Shown in pieces: positions 44,777 to 55,860 of a DNA stretch of 64,000 nucleotides; the first letter of the stretch is position 1, and every line of letters begins with the position of its first letter. The position numbers and the translations under genes were made by a program. The notes beneath the pieces are model-generated. The model ran no database searches. It was not told the DNA's origin and saw only the letters and a program-made list of their open reading frames with translations. The stretch spans positions 62,001-126,000 of the forward strand of contig MU623345.1 in assembly GCA_025201765.1 (NCBI GenBank). The letters run 5' to 3'. Source of the DNA: Daldinia sp. FL1419. Its lineage: Eukaryota > Ascomycota > Sordariomycetes > Xylariales > Hypoxylaceae.

Positions 44777-46653
44777 CTACTGATTATTATCCATTTCCGC
44801 TTTCGCCTTTTCCGTTTTCCTCTGCTTGAGCGCCTCCTGGTACATAGTGTACGAATCGAACATGCCCGTTTCCTGGAAGTATGTCTCGTAGTGGTGAAGC
44901 ATCTCCTTTAACTTTTCTGGATGGCTTTCTGCCAAATCGTGGACTTCGCCCAGGTCTTTAGATAAGTCGTAGAGCTCCCATTTCCCAGGACCCTTCGGTG
45001 GGGGGAGGAATAGTGCCTTCCATTCTCCCGCCCGGACTGCCGCTATTCCAAGTTGCTCCCAGCCGACGATGTCTGTGCCATTATATATCTGGATAGTCTC
45101 ATTTTTTGGGTTCTCTAGCACCGGTCTCCAAGACTTTCCTCGGACGGGTACGACTTCACGCCCACGGAAGAAAGGACTTGGGTGTTTTAAGCCTGCGAGG
45201 TCTAAAACTGTTGGAACGATATCCATAACCGTAGTAAATGTGTTGGTAACCATCCCGCCCTGTTTTAGCGCCGGGGGATACCTGACGATGCAAGGACAAT
45301 GAATTCCCCCTTCAGTTGAATGCGATTTTGCCCCACGCGCTGGCGCTGTAGCTGCCCCGGCCCACTGGGGTCCATACCAAACGAAAGAGTTATAATTACC
45401 AATATTTTCAAGGGAATTATCGTAGTATTTCTTAACGATATCTTCCACCGTATAGCCTGCTAGAATGGGTAATGCTTCTAGCAGTTGTCCCTCCGCCCCG
45501 TTGTCGGACATGAAGACAATAAACGTATTATCGAGCTCACCAGTCTCTTCCAAGTAAGCTCGTACGCGGCCTATGTTCACGTCGATTAGATCAACCATCG
45601 CCGCATAAACTTCCATGGCTCGGGATGATTTTTCTTTCTCTACATCCGATAGCTTCTCCCAAGGTTCTGTCTTTAACATGTGTAATGGCGCGGGCTCGAC
45701 ATCGGAAGGCACGAGCCCCTTTTCGACCAAACTTCGCAGTCTACGATCCCTTAACGCAATTGGGCCATCGTCGTATTTTCCATGGTATTTTTGGATGATT
45801 TCTTGCGGCGCCTGCAATGGCCAATGCGGAGCTGTAAATGGCAAATAGCCAAAGAAGGGTTGCGATTTCTCTTCTGCTGTTCGTTCCTTTAAAAACCCTA
45901 AGAAGTAGTCTGTGAATGTATTGGAGGAGTAAAAGTCTCTGGGCAAGTCTGTACTCCCGTTGATAAATTCCGAATGCTTCATCCATATCCCATCACCTTT
46001 GAAAATAGCTGATGGCTTTTCTTTAAGGTCGTATAGCTGCGGCTCATGGTTGAAGTGGTTTCCAGCCCCGGGAAGCGTTGAAAGTACCTTGGTGAAACCT
46101 CTCGCGTAGGGACCAAGTTCTTTCTTCAACCCTAGGTGCCATTTTCCGCTCATGAGCGTAAAGTATCCTGCGTCTTGTAGGATCTCCCCTAACGCAGCAA
46201 CACGATAGTTCAGATATCCTTCGTAACCAGGCTTATCTTTGAAGATGTCTGGTGCCTTTTTCTAAACGAGATGTTAGAGTGACGTGCCAAGTCTTATACG
46301 ACTTATTTAAAGCCTACTATTTTCTCAGCCATTACGCCCAATCCGGCGATATGCGAATCTGTTCCAGACAGAAGCATAGCTCTCGTGGGAGAACATGATG
46401 CAGCCGTGTGAAAGCCAGTCATGAGGATTCCTTCATCAGCCAACTTTTGCAGATTCGGGGTGTCGATCTCGCCCCCGTAAGGAGACGTATCGCTAAACCC
46501 CAGGTCGTCAGCGACGATTATCAGAAAGTTAGGCTTCTTCTCAGCCATCGTCGATCGGAGATAGTAGTCATATGTAAATGCTGAGAATATAGAAAGTATA
46601 AAAATAACAAGCAGCCAGCGCCGCGAGGCACCTCCCCACCGAAGAAGCCACAT
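44777..46653 (-). CDS. Membrane-anchored type I sulfatase (arylsulfatase-like)
   Basis: Two exons, 46653..46318 and 46261..44777, with a 56-nt GTAGGC...TTTAG intron in phase 0 give 606 residues. A single hydrophobic segment (about 13-30) near the N-terminus acts as signal anchor. The metal-binding DD is at 49-50 (IVADDLGFSD). The sulfatase signature CSPTR is at 87-91, whose Cys must become formylglycine. Later MSGKWHLG, FMSDNGAEG and ARGAKSHSTEGG carry the remaining active-site residues. Size and motif order match bacterial- and fungal-type arylsulfatases that cleave sulfate esters; the substrate is unknown. All recognisable catalytic residues are present, so the gene looks intact, unlike the adjacent relic biosynthetic genes. 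A secretory-pathway or vacuolar location is inferred from the anchor. Confidence 0.92.
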
Positions 46654-48246
46654 GTATGCTTAACGTGTTCCACGCGTGGCGTTTCCGTGGTTCCGGCAAA
46701 ATTGACCGAGTTCCAAAGTCAAATAACGGAAGAATCCAAAGCGGTGGATATATCCGCTGGACGTACAGGGGGACGTTGCCATGGTCTGGTTATGATACCT
46801 ACCTAAGGTAACCAAGGACGTTATCTTCTCGTTATTTCATAAATACCTATATTATACACAAATTGTTGTATCATATCATCTATACCTATCTAGATTTATT
46901 ATCATCTAATTATCCAATCTATTCTTGGCTAATATTGGATGTTCTGAAGAAAAGGGGTTAAATTGAAAAGGACCCCCCTTATATACATCCATTAATCGGG
47001 GCGACGAACGCGATGAATATAATAAAGTGTTTGCTTTACCTACTTCAGTGGTGTGCATCTATCTAGGTTAGGTTAGATCGTACGTATCGAGCACAAAGCC
47101 ATCTACCGGTCCGCATTGTCCGACGTAGCCAATCCTTCATGGACGTTGGTTCTACTATCGACGCCATCGAAGCAAGGCGTTCAATGACGAGTCTAACGTC
47201 TCGTCCTACTTTGTTGTCAACGATTCTAACGAAGCAGGGCGCCATTGGAACTCATAGCCGATCTCGATGCTTCGGAGCACGTGTTCGGAGAGAGCAATTC
47301 GGAATCCCCTAGAATAAGTCGGATTTTTCAACACGATATCTTTACGATTAACTACCCTTCCTTCGAAGATGGAAACGGTAATTTAACAAGAAGGAATGAT
47401 GTGCTAAAGTAGGTCTAATAACATTGTCTTTAAAGTGATGCGTGATTCTATTTTGTATAGGTAAGAGGTAGTTTCCTTTTTTTATTATTTTTTTGATGAA
47501 TGTCTTGAGCGAAACTCAGCAGCTAGGATCGATTCAAATGACGTAATTTGGAGTCGCTCTAAACGCTTGTTTTACAATGCGCTACAATGCACAACATAGA
47601 CCGTGCGCATGCCACGCTTTGCTCACTGTAACGCCTGACATTTTATATGTAGACTCACGCTCCTTTGTAATGCGTCAACTACCCAAGTACATATAAGCCA
47701 TTGAACTTTAAATTTTATGGTAACGGCTAAGATATAACAAAATTGTATCAGTTATACTTTAAATTCTTGCTCAAGTCGATAGTAACTACCAAATTTTAGC
47801 GTCACGAGATCAACGTTATTCCTTCCTTAATTCTGAATTTCCCGAGTGAAGCCCACACAGTACAAATTTAAACAGGTAGGTGTTGTGTAACGAATGACAT
47901 GGTGATGTTGCTTTATCAGTGTCGCCTCCTCTGTAACTTCCCTTGTATCCCTAGGCTAACAGGCTAAACGGTCGACAGGCGGTGAAATCTGATAAGGCGC
48001 CATTTCGCGTCACGTGGCTCGCAAGGCTCGGTCTTTAGCGTGGCCTAATCCGATTTGCTCCGTAGCGCAGAGCGAAACTCCCGTCCCCAGAATCAGATCC
48101 GACTCCTCCAAAAGCTGCACACGCCTCTTCGCCAATCCTAACTACCTAACACACCCTATCAATACCACCACCTCCTTGGACTGATAATCCAAACAACCAA
48201 CCACCAGAGTATCGAGAATACGAAAAACTACCTGCCTCATCAAGAT
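46654..48246. other. Intergenic between the sulfatase and SF3b p14, about 1.6 kb
   Basis: Divergent upstream region of two genes. A 60-codon minus frame near 47063-47245 lacks support. AT-rich, with a T run at 47478-47492 and a TCACGTGGC E-box-like site at about 48010, likely in the p14 promoter. No further gene. Confidence 0.5.
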
Positions 48247-48867
48247 ATGAGTCGCGCCGGCAAGATTGCCCCCGAGCAGCTCCCGTAAGTTGTCATCTTT
48301 CAATTCCTTTCGCCCCCGATCTTGCATCCCAACCGTTAATACGGCTGCTAACCTCTTTGTCTAGAATTTTGTTCGTGAAGAATCTAAAGTTAGTCACGCC
48401 TCCTCTAAATACCCCAAGCCTCTCATCCCGACGTTCGTCTAACGTTGTTGTAGCTACGAAGTATCGTCTGACGCGCTTTGGAAACTCTTTGACCCCGGCG
48501 AGGACGGACTCATCCGGTACGTTCCTATATCAACCCAATATTATGCTTATCAAAGCCATCGCACTAACCGTCATCGCAGTCAAATCCGACAGGGTATTTC
48601 AGTCGAGGCAAAGGGAACCGCCTATGTTGTCTTCTGGAACGTCATGGACGCGAAGAACGCCCTCGAGAAGCTAAATGGCTACAACTTTCAGAACCGATAT
48701 CTTGTCGGTACGTATATCATGCCACTATGTAAACTTTCCTTTATACTTTACTAACGTCCCGTACAGTTCTATGGCATCAACCAGAGAAGACTCTCAAGTC
48801 AAAAGATGACCTGCAGGCCCGCAAGGACAATTTAGCGCAGCTCAAGATGAAGCATGGGATCGATTGA
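48247..48867 (+). CDS. SF3B6: SF3b subunit p14 (SF3B6-like), branch-point-binding RRM protein
   Basis: Five exons (48247-48284, 48365-48388, 48454-48516, 48580-48707, 48767-48867) with four introns of 59-80 nt, all GT-AG and phase-consistent, give 117 residues. The RRM has RNP2 ILFVKNL at 14-20 and RNP1-like GTAYVVFW at 55-62. It is followed by KNALEKLNGYNFQNRYLVVLW and a C-terminal helix ending KMKHGID, as in p14. The protein contacts the branch adenosine and binds SF3B1 in the U2 snRNP. Five exons in 620 bp is unusually intron-dense for this window. The stop codon is TGA followed by CAA TTA, and the same frame stays open 84 more codons to TAA at 49120-49122. This may allow readthrough. Confidence 0.93.
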
Positions 48868-49122
48868 CAATTAGACGGGCCTGCAGACAGGCTCCAGACT
48901 CGTGCCCGTGCTCCGTCTGCAGTCCCGTCTTCTCCAGCTTCTACTACATCTAGCTCGAGCTTTACCTCCTCCACTACGACGTCGATCAAGAAGGAGCCGA
49001 CGTCGGTGGCGAAAGATAAGAAGAGTAGGCCAGACGACGTCGCCCGACACGCACGAAAGATCGCTTTGAACTTCGTGCGGGGCATCCTTCCACAGAAATC
49101 GAATAAGCTATGCATGACTTAA
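48868..49122 (+). other. In-frame open extension after the p14 stop (possible readthrough tail)
   Basis: After TGA the p14 frame continues without a stop for 84 codons. The composition is Ser/Thr/Pro/Ala-rich first (SSPASTTSSSSSFTSSTTT), then Lys/Arg-rich (IKKEPTSVAKDKKSRP, ARHARKIALNFVRGILPQK). The stop context TGA-CAA-TTA matches the CAR-YYA readthrough consensus known from tobamoviruses and yeast. The basic end could act as a nuclear signal. Chance openness in GC-rich 3' UTR is the main alternative. Confidence 0.4.
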
Positions 49123-49495
49123 ACGTATCGTACAGATGAACCGCGCGGATGTCCGGGCATTCGGTCATGGCATACAATAATTCGCGAACGCGCAGTGTTA
49201 GCTTTTTGCTAGGCGTGCTACACCTTTTTAAATTACGAGTCGCTCATTAGCAACACCTAGGGAATGCGGTGGACGTTGGTCAGATTGATTCATGGTTCGG
49301 TGGTTCTGCGGCATAAACATTATGCCACATAGTTATTTGGCGTTGTGATTCCGCGGAAGAATATGTTATCTAATTATTCACGGTCTTGGGGCTTTTCCAC
49401 TCCTATTTGAGAATGCAGAAGGCCTCACGAATTGATTTTTCCCAAGAGCCTGTCCCAAGTTTTGATACCAACCTGATGCATTCGAACGTAGCCCT

Positions 49496-49527
<32 letters not shown>

Positions 49528-50599
49528 TAGTGTGAAGCCGTGATCTCAACCCGCCCTCGTGACCATCATTGTCGAGCTTATGATGCAAGTAATACAGCAC
49601 AACCACTCGGACATTCCTCCTCCTTGGTACTACACAAAACCCGTTTTCGATTGGAAGATGAGATAAGGGTCTAAAGAAAAGGTAGCACATGTGGTATCAG
49701 AATGCTCCGATAGACGCACTTAGTAAATCTACCTACGTAATCTAGGTAGGTTAGGTAAAGAAGTGAGATCTTTAAACCATGAACTATATTCTGCAGATGA
49801 CCTACATAGGTACACGTTGCATCGCAGGCAGCCCGACAACTTAGAAACTTTGAATCTACGTGCGACTCCATCGTGCAAAGCTAAATGGCGTCAAATATAT
49901 GTAAATACTTGTATGTACGTATATGTTAGTGTGAGAAAGTCCCTATAAATACCGAAAGTACCCCTTAATTACCCAAAATATACCGCCAAGTTACCCAGAA
50001 GAGGTAGCTTCTCGTAACGCAGAATTGTGCCTAGCGTTTAGAGGAACTGTACCGCCAAACCACGAAGGTTTAGGTGGGGAAAGCTAGTGGTTTTAGATGG
50101 GCAGTAGCCTAACCTAGATAGATCCTACCCCGTACATCTCCCGAATTGTTAGGTAGCCTAAGTGATTCGCTGCTGCGCCATGGCATCATACATAGAGGCT
50201 ACCCTATGCTAAAAGGATTGAGAGATGAGCGGCTGATCTTTGTGGCTTGTGTATGTTGTATCTCCCGTTTTACCACACTCAACCTCTTCCTAAGTACAAC
50301 TTCGATCTTTCATCCTTCAATTCCTCATCCGCAACATTTTTCAACCTTTTTAGAAAACCTCTTTCTGTTATTTCTTCACTCTCCTTGTCTAGTAATAAAC
50401 AACCGAATTGCGCCCTTGTATCTTTGTATGAAACTTTGATTATTGGCGTAGAGGCCTATTTTCCTTTTCGCTTTTAAGCAGCAATCCCCTCCCCCGTCTG
50501 GACGAACCCTGGCTGGATCCTAGGCGTCGATCCTCACTCCTTTCCTTTTTCTACCTCGTATCGCCCGACCTGTGTCTTGACTCCCGAGCACAGAAGTCG
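49123..50599. other. Intergenic, about 1.5 kb
   Basis: Between p14 and the STIMATE-like gene. It holds a T-rich run (49495-49528), AGGTAGGTTAGGT-like sequence near 49745-49757, and pyrimidine-rich DNA just before the next start, typical of a fungal core promoter. Confidence 0.5.
49495..49528. repeat. Poly(T) tract with one C
   Basis: 34-base T run interrupted at 49508. Seen directly. Confidence 0.9.
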
Positions 50600-51822
50600 A
50601 TGTCGCTTTCTTCCACAGTCGCCCTTCTCGCACGCGAAACCTCCTCCGCAATCACCACCGCCACCGCCGCTACCCCTAATGCAGTTATAGGAGTTGATCT
50701 CCTCCCTTCTGCTACCAACGACGTGGCCTCACTTCTTACTACCACAGCGACAGCGATAGCAGCTGCCGCAACGACGACGATGCCCGCACCCGAAGATGAC
50801 CACGGTGGAGAGGGGGAGTGCCAGCTTGTTGGGCCGTTTGCGTTAATCGTACAACTCGCGCTGGGCGGGCTGGCGCTTCTCTCTCTCGTTTACAAGCGGT
50901 GGCGGGAAAGACCTCAACGACCCGTCAAGATCTGGTTTTTCGACGTCTCGAAACAGGTTTTCGGGTCGGTCTTGGTACACATCGCCAACGTTTTTATGTC
51001 GATGCTCACTAGCGGTCGGTTTTCTATGAAAATAGACCCGGTCGTTGTTCAGACGGCAGAAAGATTACTGCGAAGGGAAGACGATTATGCCCCGAACCCT
51101 TGTTCCTTTTATTTATTGAATTTGGCTATCGATGTAAGTTCTTGCGCATATTTATGTTATGTGACAAAGGAGAGAATCTAATCCACTATCAGACTACTAT
51201 CGGTATTCCTATTCTTATCATCCTCCTCCGTATCGTTACCGGCCTCGTAGCGTATACCCCCTGGGGAAAGCCGCCAGAGTCAATTCTGTCCGGCAACTAT
51301 GGCAGCCCGCCTAACGCCTGGTGGTGGCTGAAGCAATCCGTCATCTACTTCTGCGGCCTTTTCGGCATGAAGATCTGCGTTCTCATCATATTCTTGATAT
51401 TACCATGGATTTCACGCGTGGGAGATTGGGCACTTAGGTGGACCGAAGGCAACGAGCGCGTGCAAATTGTATTCGTCATGATGTTATTCCCGCTTATCAT
51501 GAATGCGATACAATACTACATCATTGACAGCTTTATCAAATTAAAAGAACCTGGTCACGAAAGTGTGCCATCGGAGGAAGGAGACGGGCAAGATCCTTTC
51601 GACGACGCGCTTATCGGGAGCGACGACGAATCGATCAGCGGGGAAAGCACCGAAAGCGTGAAGCTCTCGAGTTCGAGGACTTTTAAGAAGGCAGATATCA
51701 AAGGCCCTGATAACGGTCGTGAAGAATACGATCCGGACCTAGACGGTCAAACAATAATAGGAAGCAGCCGGAGTCAAGAGAGAGGAAGACTATTGCCCAA
51801 AGAACTGGCTCCTCCGGAGTAA
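50600..51822 (+). CDS. STIMATE/YPL162C-like multi-pass vacuolar or ER membrane protein
   Basis: Two exons, 50600-51133 and 51193-51822, with a 59-nt GAT|GTAAGT...TATCAG intron in phase 0 give 387 residues. After a Thr/Ala-rich N-terminus comes a first membrane segment (LVGPFALIVQLALGGLALLS), then YKRWRERPQRPVKIWFFDVS and KQVFGSVLVHIANVF, which are conserved in the STIMATE (TMEM110) family. Further helices are TTIGIPILIILLRIVTGL, SVIYFCGLFGMKICVLII and IVFVMMLFPLIMNAIQYYI. The tail is acidic and Ser-rich. Human STIMATE regulates ER-plasma membrane contacts and STIM1; the yeast homologue is vacuolar. The function in filamentous fungi is not established. Splicing restores the conserved NLAIDTTIGIP run. 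Confidence 0.9.
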
Positions 51823-51973
51823 ACGTGGGTTCTCTCGTTTTTTTTTTACCTCGTTTTTTTACCTCGTTTTTTAGCATTGGCAAAATACATGGTGTTCGCA
51901 AGTTCTATGTTATGATACCTATACAAACAATACACTTTTTAGTACAGTCGTGATTCGGATATTTCAGACAGAT

Positions 51974-52035
51974 ATGGACAAAATGGACAAAATGGACAAA
52001 ATGGACAAAATGGACAATATGGACAATATGGGACA
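51974..52035. repeat. Tandem 9-bp repeat (GGACAAAAT), about 6 copies
   Basis: Four near-perfect copies then two GGACAATAT variants. In one frame they would read Met-Asp-Lys repeats. Confidence 0.9.
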
Positions 52036-52316
52036 ATATATGGGGGTTTGGGGATCGAACAGGGAGGAACAAAGTCTGGTAAAGTCTAGAAAAGCGGTGG
52101 ATCGATTAGGTACATGGTTGCCAATGGTTGCCAATAGCCTTACCGGAAATGTGCAGAAGTGAATATGCAGAAGTGTTAGCTGCATATTGTGATTATTACT
52201 TGGCCTTCGTGTCGCCCTACTGCGCTTCTTTGTCGATAGTGAAACTGGAGTCGACCACGTCGAATAAGTCGTATTATTGTCGACCTCCACCTATATTGCG
52301 TTACGGCGTAGCCGGT

Positions 52317-52352
52317 GCAGCTCTTGCAGCTCTTGCAGCTCTTGCAGCTCGT
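52317..52352. repeat. Tandem 9-bp repeat (GCAGCTCTT), four copies
   Basis: Three perfect units and one with a single change. Seen directly. Confidence 0.9.
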
Positions 52353-53458
52353 GCAATTCTTTAAGTTGGTGTTTGTCCTGTCCGTGGACTAGTACATGTC
52401 CCATTCAGTTTGGACCATGGGGTGCGGACTACAACCGTGACCGTTTGGCTTTGAGGTAGCTTGAGCGACATGACACATGCACAGTGTGGTATCTAAGAAA
52501 ATAAAATAAGGTACACGCTGACTTGTTTGTTCAACGTTATTATCCCCATACCTACTGCCCTAAGGTTAGATAGTCGTATGAGATTATACTTACCTCTTTT
52601 TTTTTTCCTTTTAGGGTTGTTCAATTGAAGCGTCAAGATCTAACGGCGTTGGTTAAATAAATAAAGTCGTTGCGTAGCTCTCGGGCTGAAGCGATAGTTG
52701 CATCTGGTTGGTGGCTGTGTCATTATCGGCCTCGTCTTCAATTCGAAGTTGACGATTTATCTGAGCGCACTTAGTTGCCGTACAGAAAGAGCAAGAGCAG
52801 GAGCAAGATTTCCGACGGACGTTTTGCAAAATCAGACTTTTGCTAGTACCATCGTATAAATACCTACGTTGACCCTTGCGGGCAATGTAATTTATTTTTT
52901 TCGTTGTGGTAACAATTAGTCTTGCTCGCATTCTGGGAAGTTGGAAAGGAAAACTGCTTCTCGCGCAACTGCGCATCGTTCTTACCAACTTCTGACTGGA
53001 TCCTATCGCTCTTGCCATTATTATCACACCAAAACCTGAGATTGCCCTTACCTCTATTTTCTGCACGTCATACGTCCCTAGTAACACTTTTGTTTACATC
53101 ATTCCACTTTTCAACCGGTCTCGGTTCATCGTTGTCGCTCTCGCGGACGAAAGTGTTTAAACATCAGCCAAACCGACCTTCTAGAATCTACTAGATCACT
53201 TATTGAGGACATCTCACTGATACCGTTCCCGACAACGATATTGGCTCCTGTTATTTGTTTACGACCTTTCGGCATCGTCAAGTCTAATACCGGGCACTAT
53301 TTGTATGAGGTATCCTTCAGTGTCATCATCATTATCATCATCGCCTTGATTTGGAGTCATTTCCAGCTAATTATTGTAGCAAGACACCCGCATCTTCCTA
53401 GTTCCCTGTCACTAAGAAAGGCCACCGACAACGGGTCGGAGGACAGAATATTGAAGAA

Positions 53459-54685
53459 ATGGCGTCCTATCTATATACCGGAAGCGAGGACTTTTCATAC
53501 ACTCCCAATAGAGTACCACCAAATGTAGGACCTCACCCCTATCCGGGGTACTGCCACTATTGCTATGGCAGACCACCATATGAACGGTGCAGTTATTCTG
53601 CCCCCGTTGCGTACCAGGCGACGCCCCCTTCCCAGCCGTACCTATCGTCGGTATACCCTTTGTATTACTATCACGAACCATATAGAAACCCCAATCATTT
53701 CGAAGCTAGGCCCGCATCGTATACTTGGGAGACGGCAGACGCCAACTACTACCATAGGCCTGCTAGAACGCCAGCACCACCCAGCCACCCATTCTTTCCC
53801 CCTACAGGGCAGGAATACCACATTTCCCCATGGCTCAACTACACCTACAACACGAGTCATCACCGGAACGGGTTTGAAGCGCCCCGTACTGCAGATTATA
53901 GGGAGCAATGGTCTGCCACAAAAGGCCATGACAAACAGTCAAAATCCTCGACATCTCCCAGACCACCCAAATCCCCCAAATCCCCCAAATCTCCCAAACC
54001 TGCCCAAAACCCTCAACCCTCGAGACGCCCCCTCTATGCTGAAGCTTGGGGTCAGAGAGAGGCACACTCCACGAATCGCTCTCAATATATCCCCCCGGGC
54101 ACTCAGCTTCCTATGAAGACAGACCCAAGCGACACCCGAATATTCAACCACGTGGCACCCATCGAGGACCCTCCTCTCTGGGCCAGTAGTATAGATCGCG
54201 GCAATATAGACGGCAACCGCAACTGGTCGACGAGATCGACCGCCGGAAGCCACAGTTCAAGCAGCCGTGACGCAATCCAATTTACGCCCTCTCCCGATCT
54301 CCTAGAATGCAAGGACTACTTCTTTCCCTCTCACAAATCTAAAGACCAGCAAGTACAATATTACTCAGAAGGATATGACGATGAGGAAGACGAAGAGGAA
54401 GATGAAGATGAAAATCCGCCCTTCACAGTTGGTCCGGATAACCAGTTCACACTCATCGGAGACCAATGGAGCGTCCCATCATCTTTCGAGGAAGCATCAG
54501 AGGAAGCAGGTGATCCCTTCGGCCGCTGCGATATCATCACGGTGCAGGAGACGGTCAATGATTACGGTATGCCGGTCGAGACCGAAGTCACGGAGAATAA
54601 TTGTCGTATACCCTTGATTATGTCGGGTGGGATTAGCGACGAGAAGACTCGTGCCGAGAGGTGCATTGGTGGCGATACCTCGTAG
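53459..54685 (+). CDS. Tyr/Pro-rich disordered protein of unknown function
   Basis: Single exon of 408 residues with coding-like codon use. The N-terminal third is rich in Tyr, Pro and His (PHPYPGYCHYCYGRPPYERC, YPLYYYHEPYR). A central KSPKSPKSPK repeat follows, and then an acidic run (DDEEDEEEDEDE) near residues 308-321. The C-terminal 90 residues look more ordered: NQFTLIGDQWSVPSSFEEAS and then FGRCDIITVQETVNDYGMPV. I do not recognise a family. No signal peptide or membrane segment is visible. Composition suggests an intrinsically disordered protein, possibly nuclear or condensate-forming, but this is a guess. Confidence 0.72.
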   Translation: MASYLYTGSEDFSYTPNRVPPNVGPHPYPGYCHYCYGRPPYERCSYSAPVAYQATPPSQPYLSSVYPLYYYHEPYRNPNHFEARPASYTWETADANYYHRPARTPAPPSHPFFPPTGQEYHISPWLNYTYNTSHHRNGFEAPRTADYREQWSATKGHDKQSKSSTSPRPPKSPKSPKSPKPAQNPQPSRRPLYAEAWGQREAHSTNRSQYIPPGTQLPMKTDPSDTRIFNHVAPIEDPPLWASSIDRGNIDGNRNWSTRSTAGSHSSSSRDAIQFTPSPDLLECKDYFFPSHKSKDQQVQYYSEGYDDEEDEEEDEDENPPFTVGPDNQFTLIGDQWSVPSSFEEASEEAGDPFGRCDIITVQETVNDYGMPVETEVTENNCRIPLIMSGGISDEKTRAERCIGGDTS

Positions 54686-55860
54686 ATAGGTACCTAACTA
54701 CTATCCTATCCATCTTATTTCAGGCTTGGGATAGGGGTAATGGAGGCGGGAAAAGATAGGAGAAAGCGCATACGCCATATTTATGCGTGCTTGTTGGAAT
54801 TGTACTTGGAACCGGAATTAAGGAGAGGAATAAAGGGCATTCACACCTGGCCGGCGGCTTTGTAATTTGCATTTTCGTCCGCGTCGGCGTTGTTAGACTT
54901 GATTACTGTTGGCATTAGCTTAAGTGTTATACTATTGGCTTACCCTGCCCTGCCCGCGAAAACAGTGGTAGTGACGACGATACCAACGTCTGCGCTGTTA
55001 GTAGTTATGAGCTACCTACGTGGCCAACTACAGCGTTGCCCGTCTTTGTAGAACAGAGACGTACAGACGGATCTAATCTCGTCTTCTGAGGGATAATGGA
55101 GCATAGGGGCTTTATATGAATACGGTATTCTCGTCGGAATAAAGAGAACAAGGGTAATGGCTTATTCCTATCCTGTCTTACGACCTGAGTGCTTAATGTT
55201 TACGACATGTGACTGGTAGTTTCTCGTGAATATGTTGCTGGTTTTAGCTCCACTAGAACCTTGTCCCCACACGAAAGTTCTCGAATACTTCCCCCCTTTT
55301 TTTAATAGTTGCAACGAATACGATGGATGATAAGTCTTACGCTTTGCAATGCTATTCTTTGATAATCAGGTAGCCAGGTACCTCCTCGTCACTTCCATTT
55401 AAGACATCTATAGTGCATGTGAAACGAATTCATTCCTTTTATACAAATACCAGCCTACCTAACCTGGTAGGCTCGTAGGTATCTGCAGATAGGCATGGTA
55501 TCCTAATCCATCTGTCTGTCTTGTCCCCAAAAGCCACATCTCGGCCGGGAGAAAATGTTTGGTATACAACCGCAACCGCAACCAAATGCAAATCGCAAAT
55601 AGTAGCAACAGTAATAACAGCAAAATCCTCTATAACTGAATTCCATCATGCTATGCAGATGATATCGCGTCCCCTTTGCCTTTCCGAAAAACGCCTTCCC
55701 TGCTTGTCACTAATACAAAAGCCACCAGATCGCCGTAAATACTCATCTAGTTCGGTCCGGCCCGGGTTGGTTCGTGTATTAGTCGGACTGACCTCCTATA
55801 GCTAGTTTTTTTTCCCCGTACGCCTTGATGGGTTAAAGCAGCTCATTACGCTCGTCTCGT
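54686..55860. other. Convergent intergenic region, about 1.2 kb
   Basis: Shared 3' side of the Tyr/Pro-rich gene (+) and the Pin2-like gene (-). Contains TACCAGCCTACCTAACCTGG-like sequence near 55450-55470. No gene seen. Confidence 0.5.

Larger units (their letters stand above)
51823..53458. other. Intergenic with two 9-bp tandem repeats
   Basis: Contains tandem GGACAAAAT repeats (51974-52035) and GCAGCTCTT repeats (52317-52352). Short frames across these repeats reflect their 9-bp period. A 144-codon minus frame at 52653-53087 shows no coding character. The segment near 53200-53458 is likely the promoter or 5' UTR of the next gene. Confidence 0.55.
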
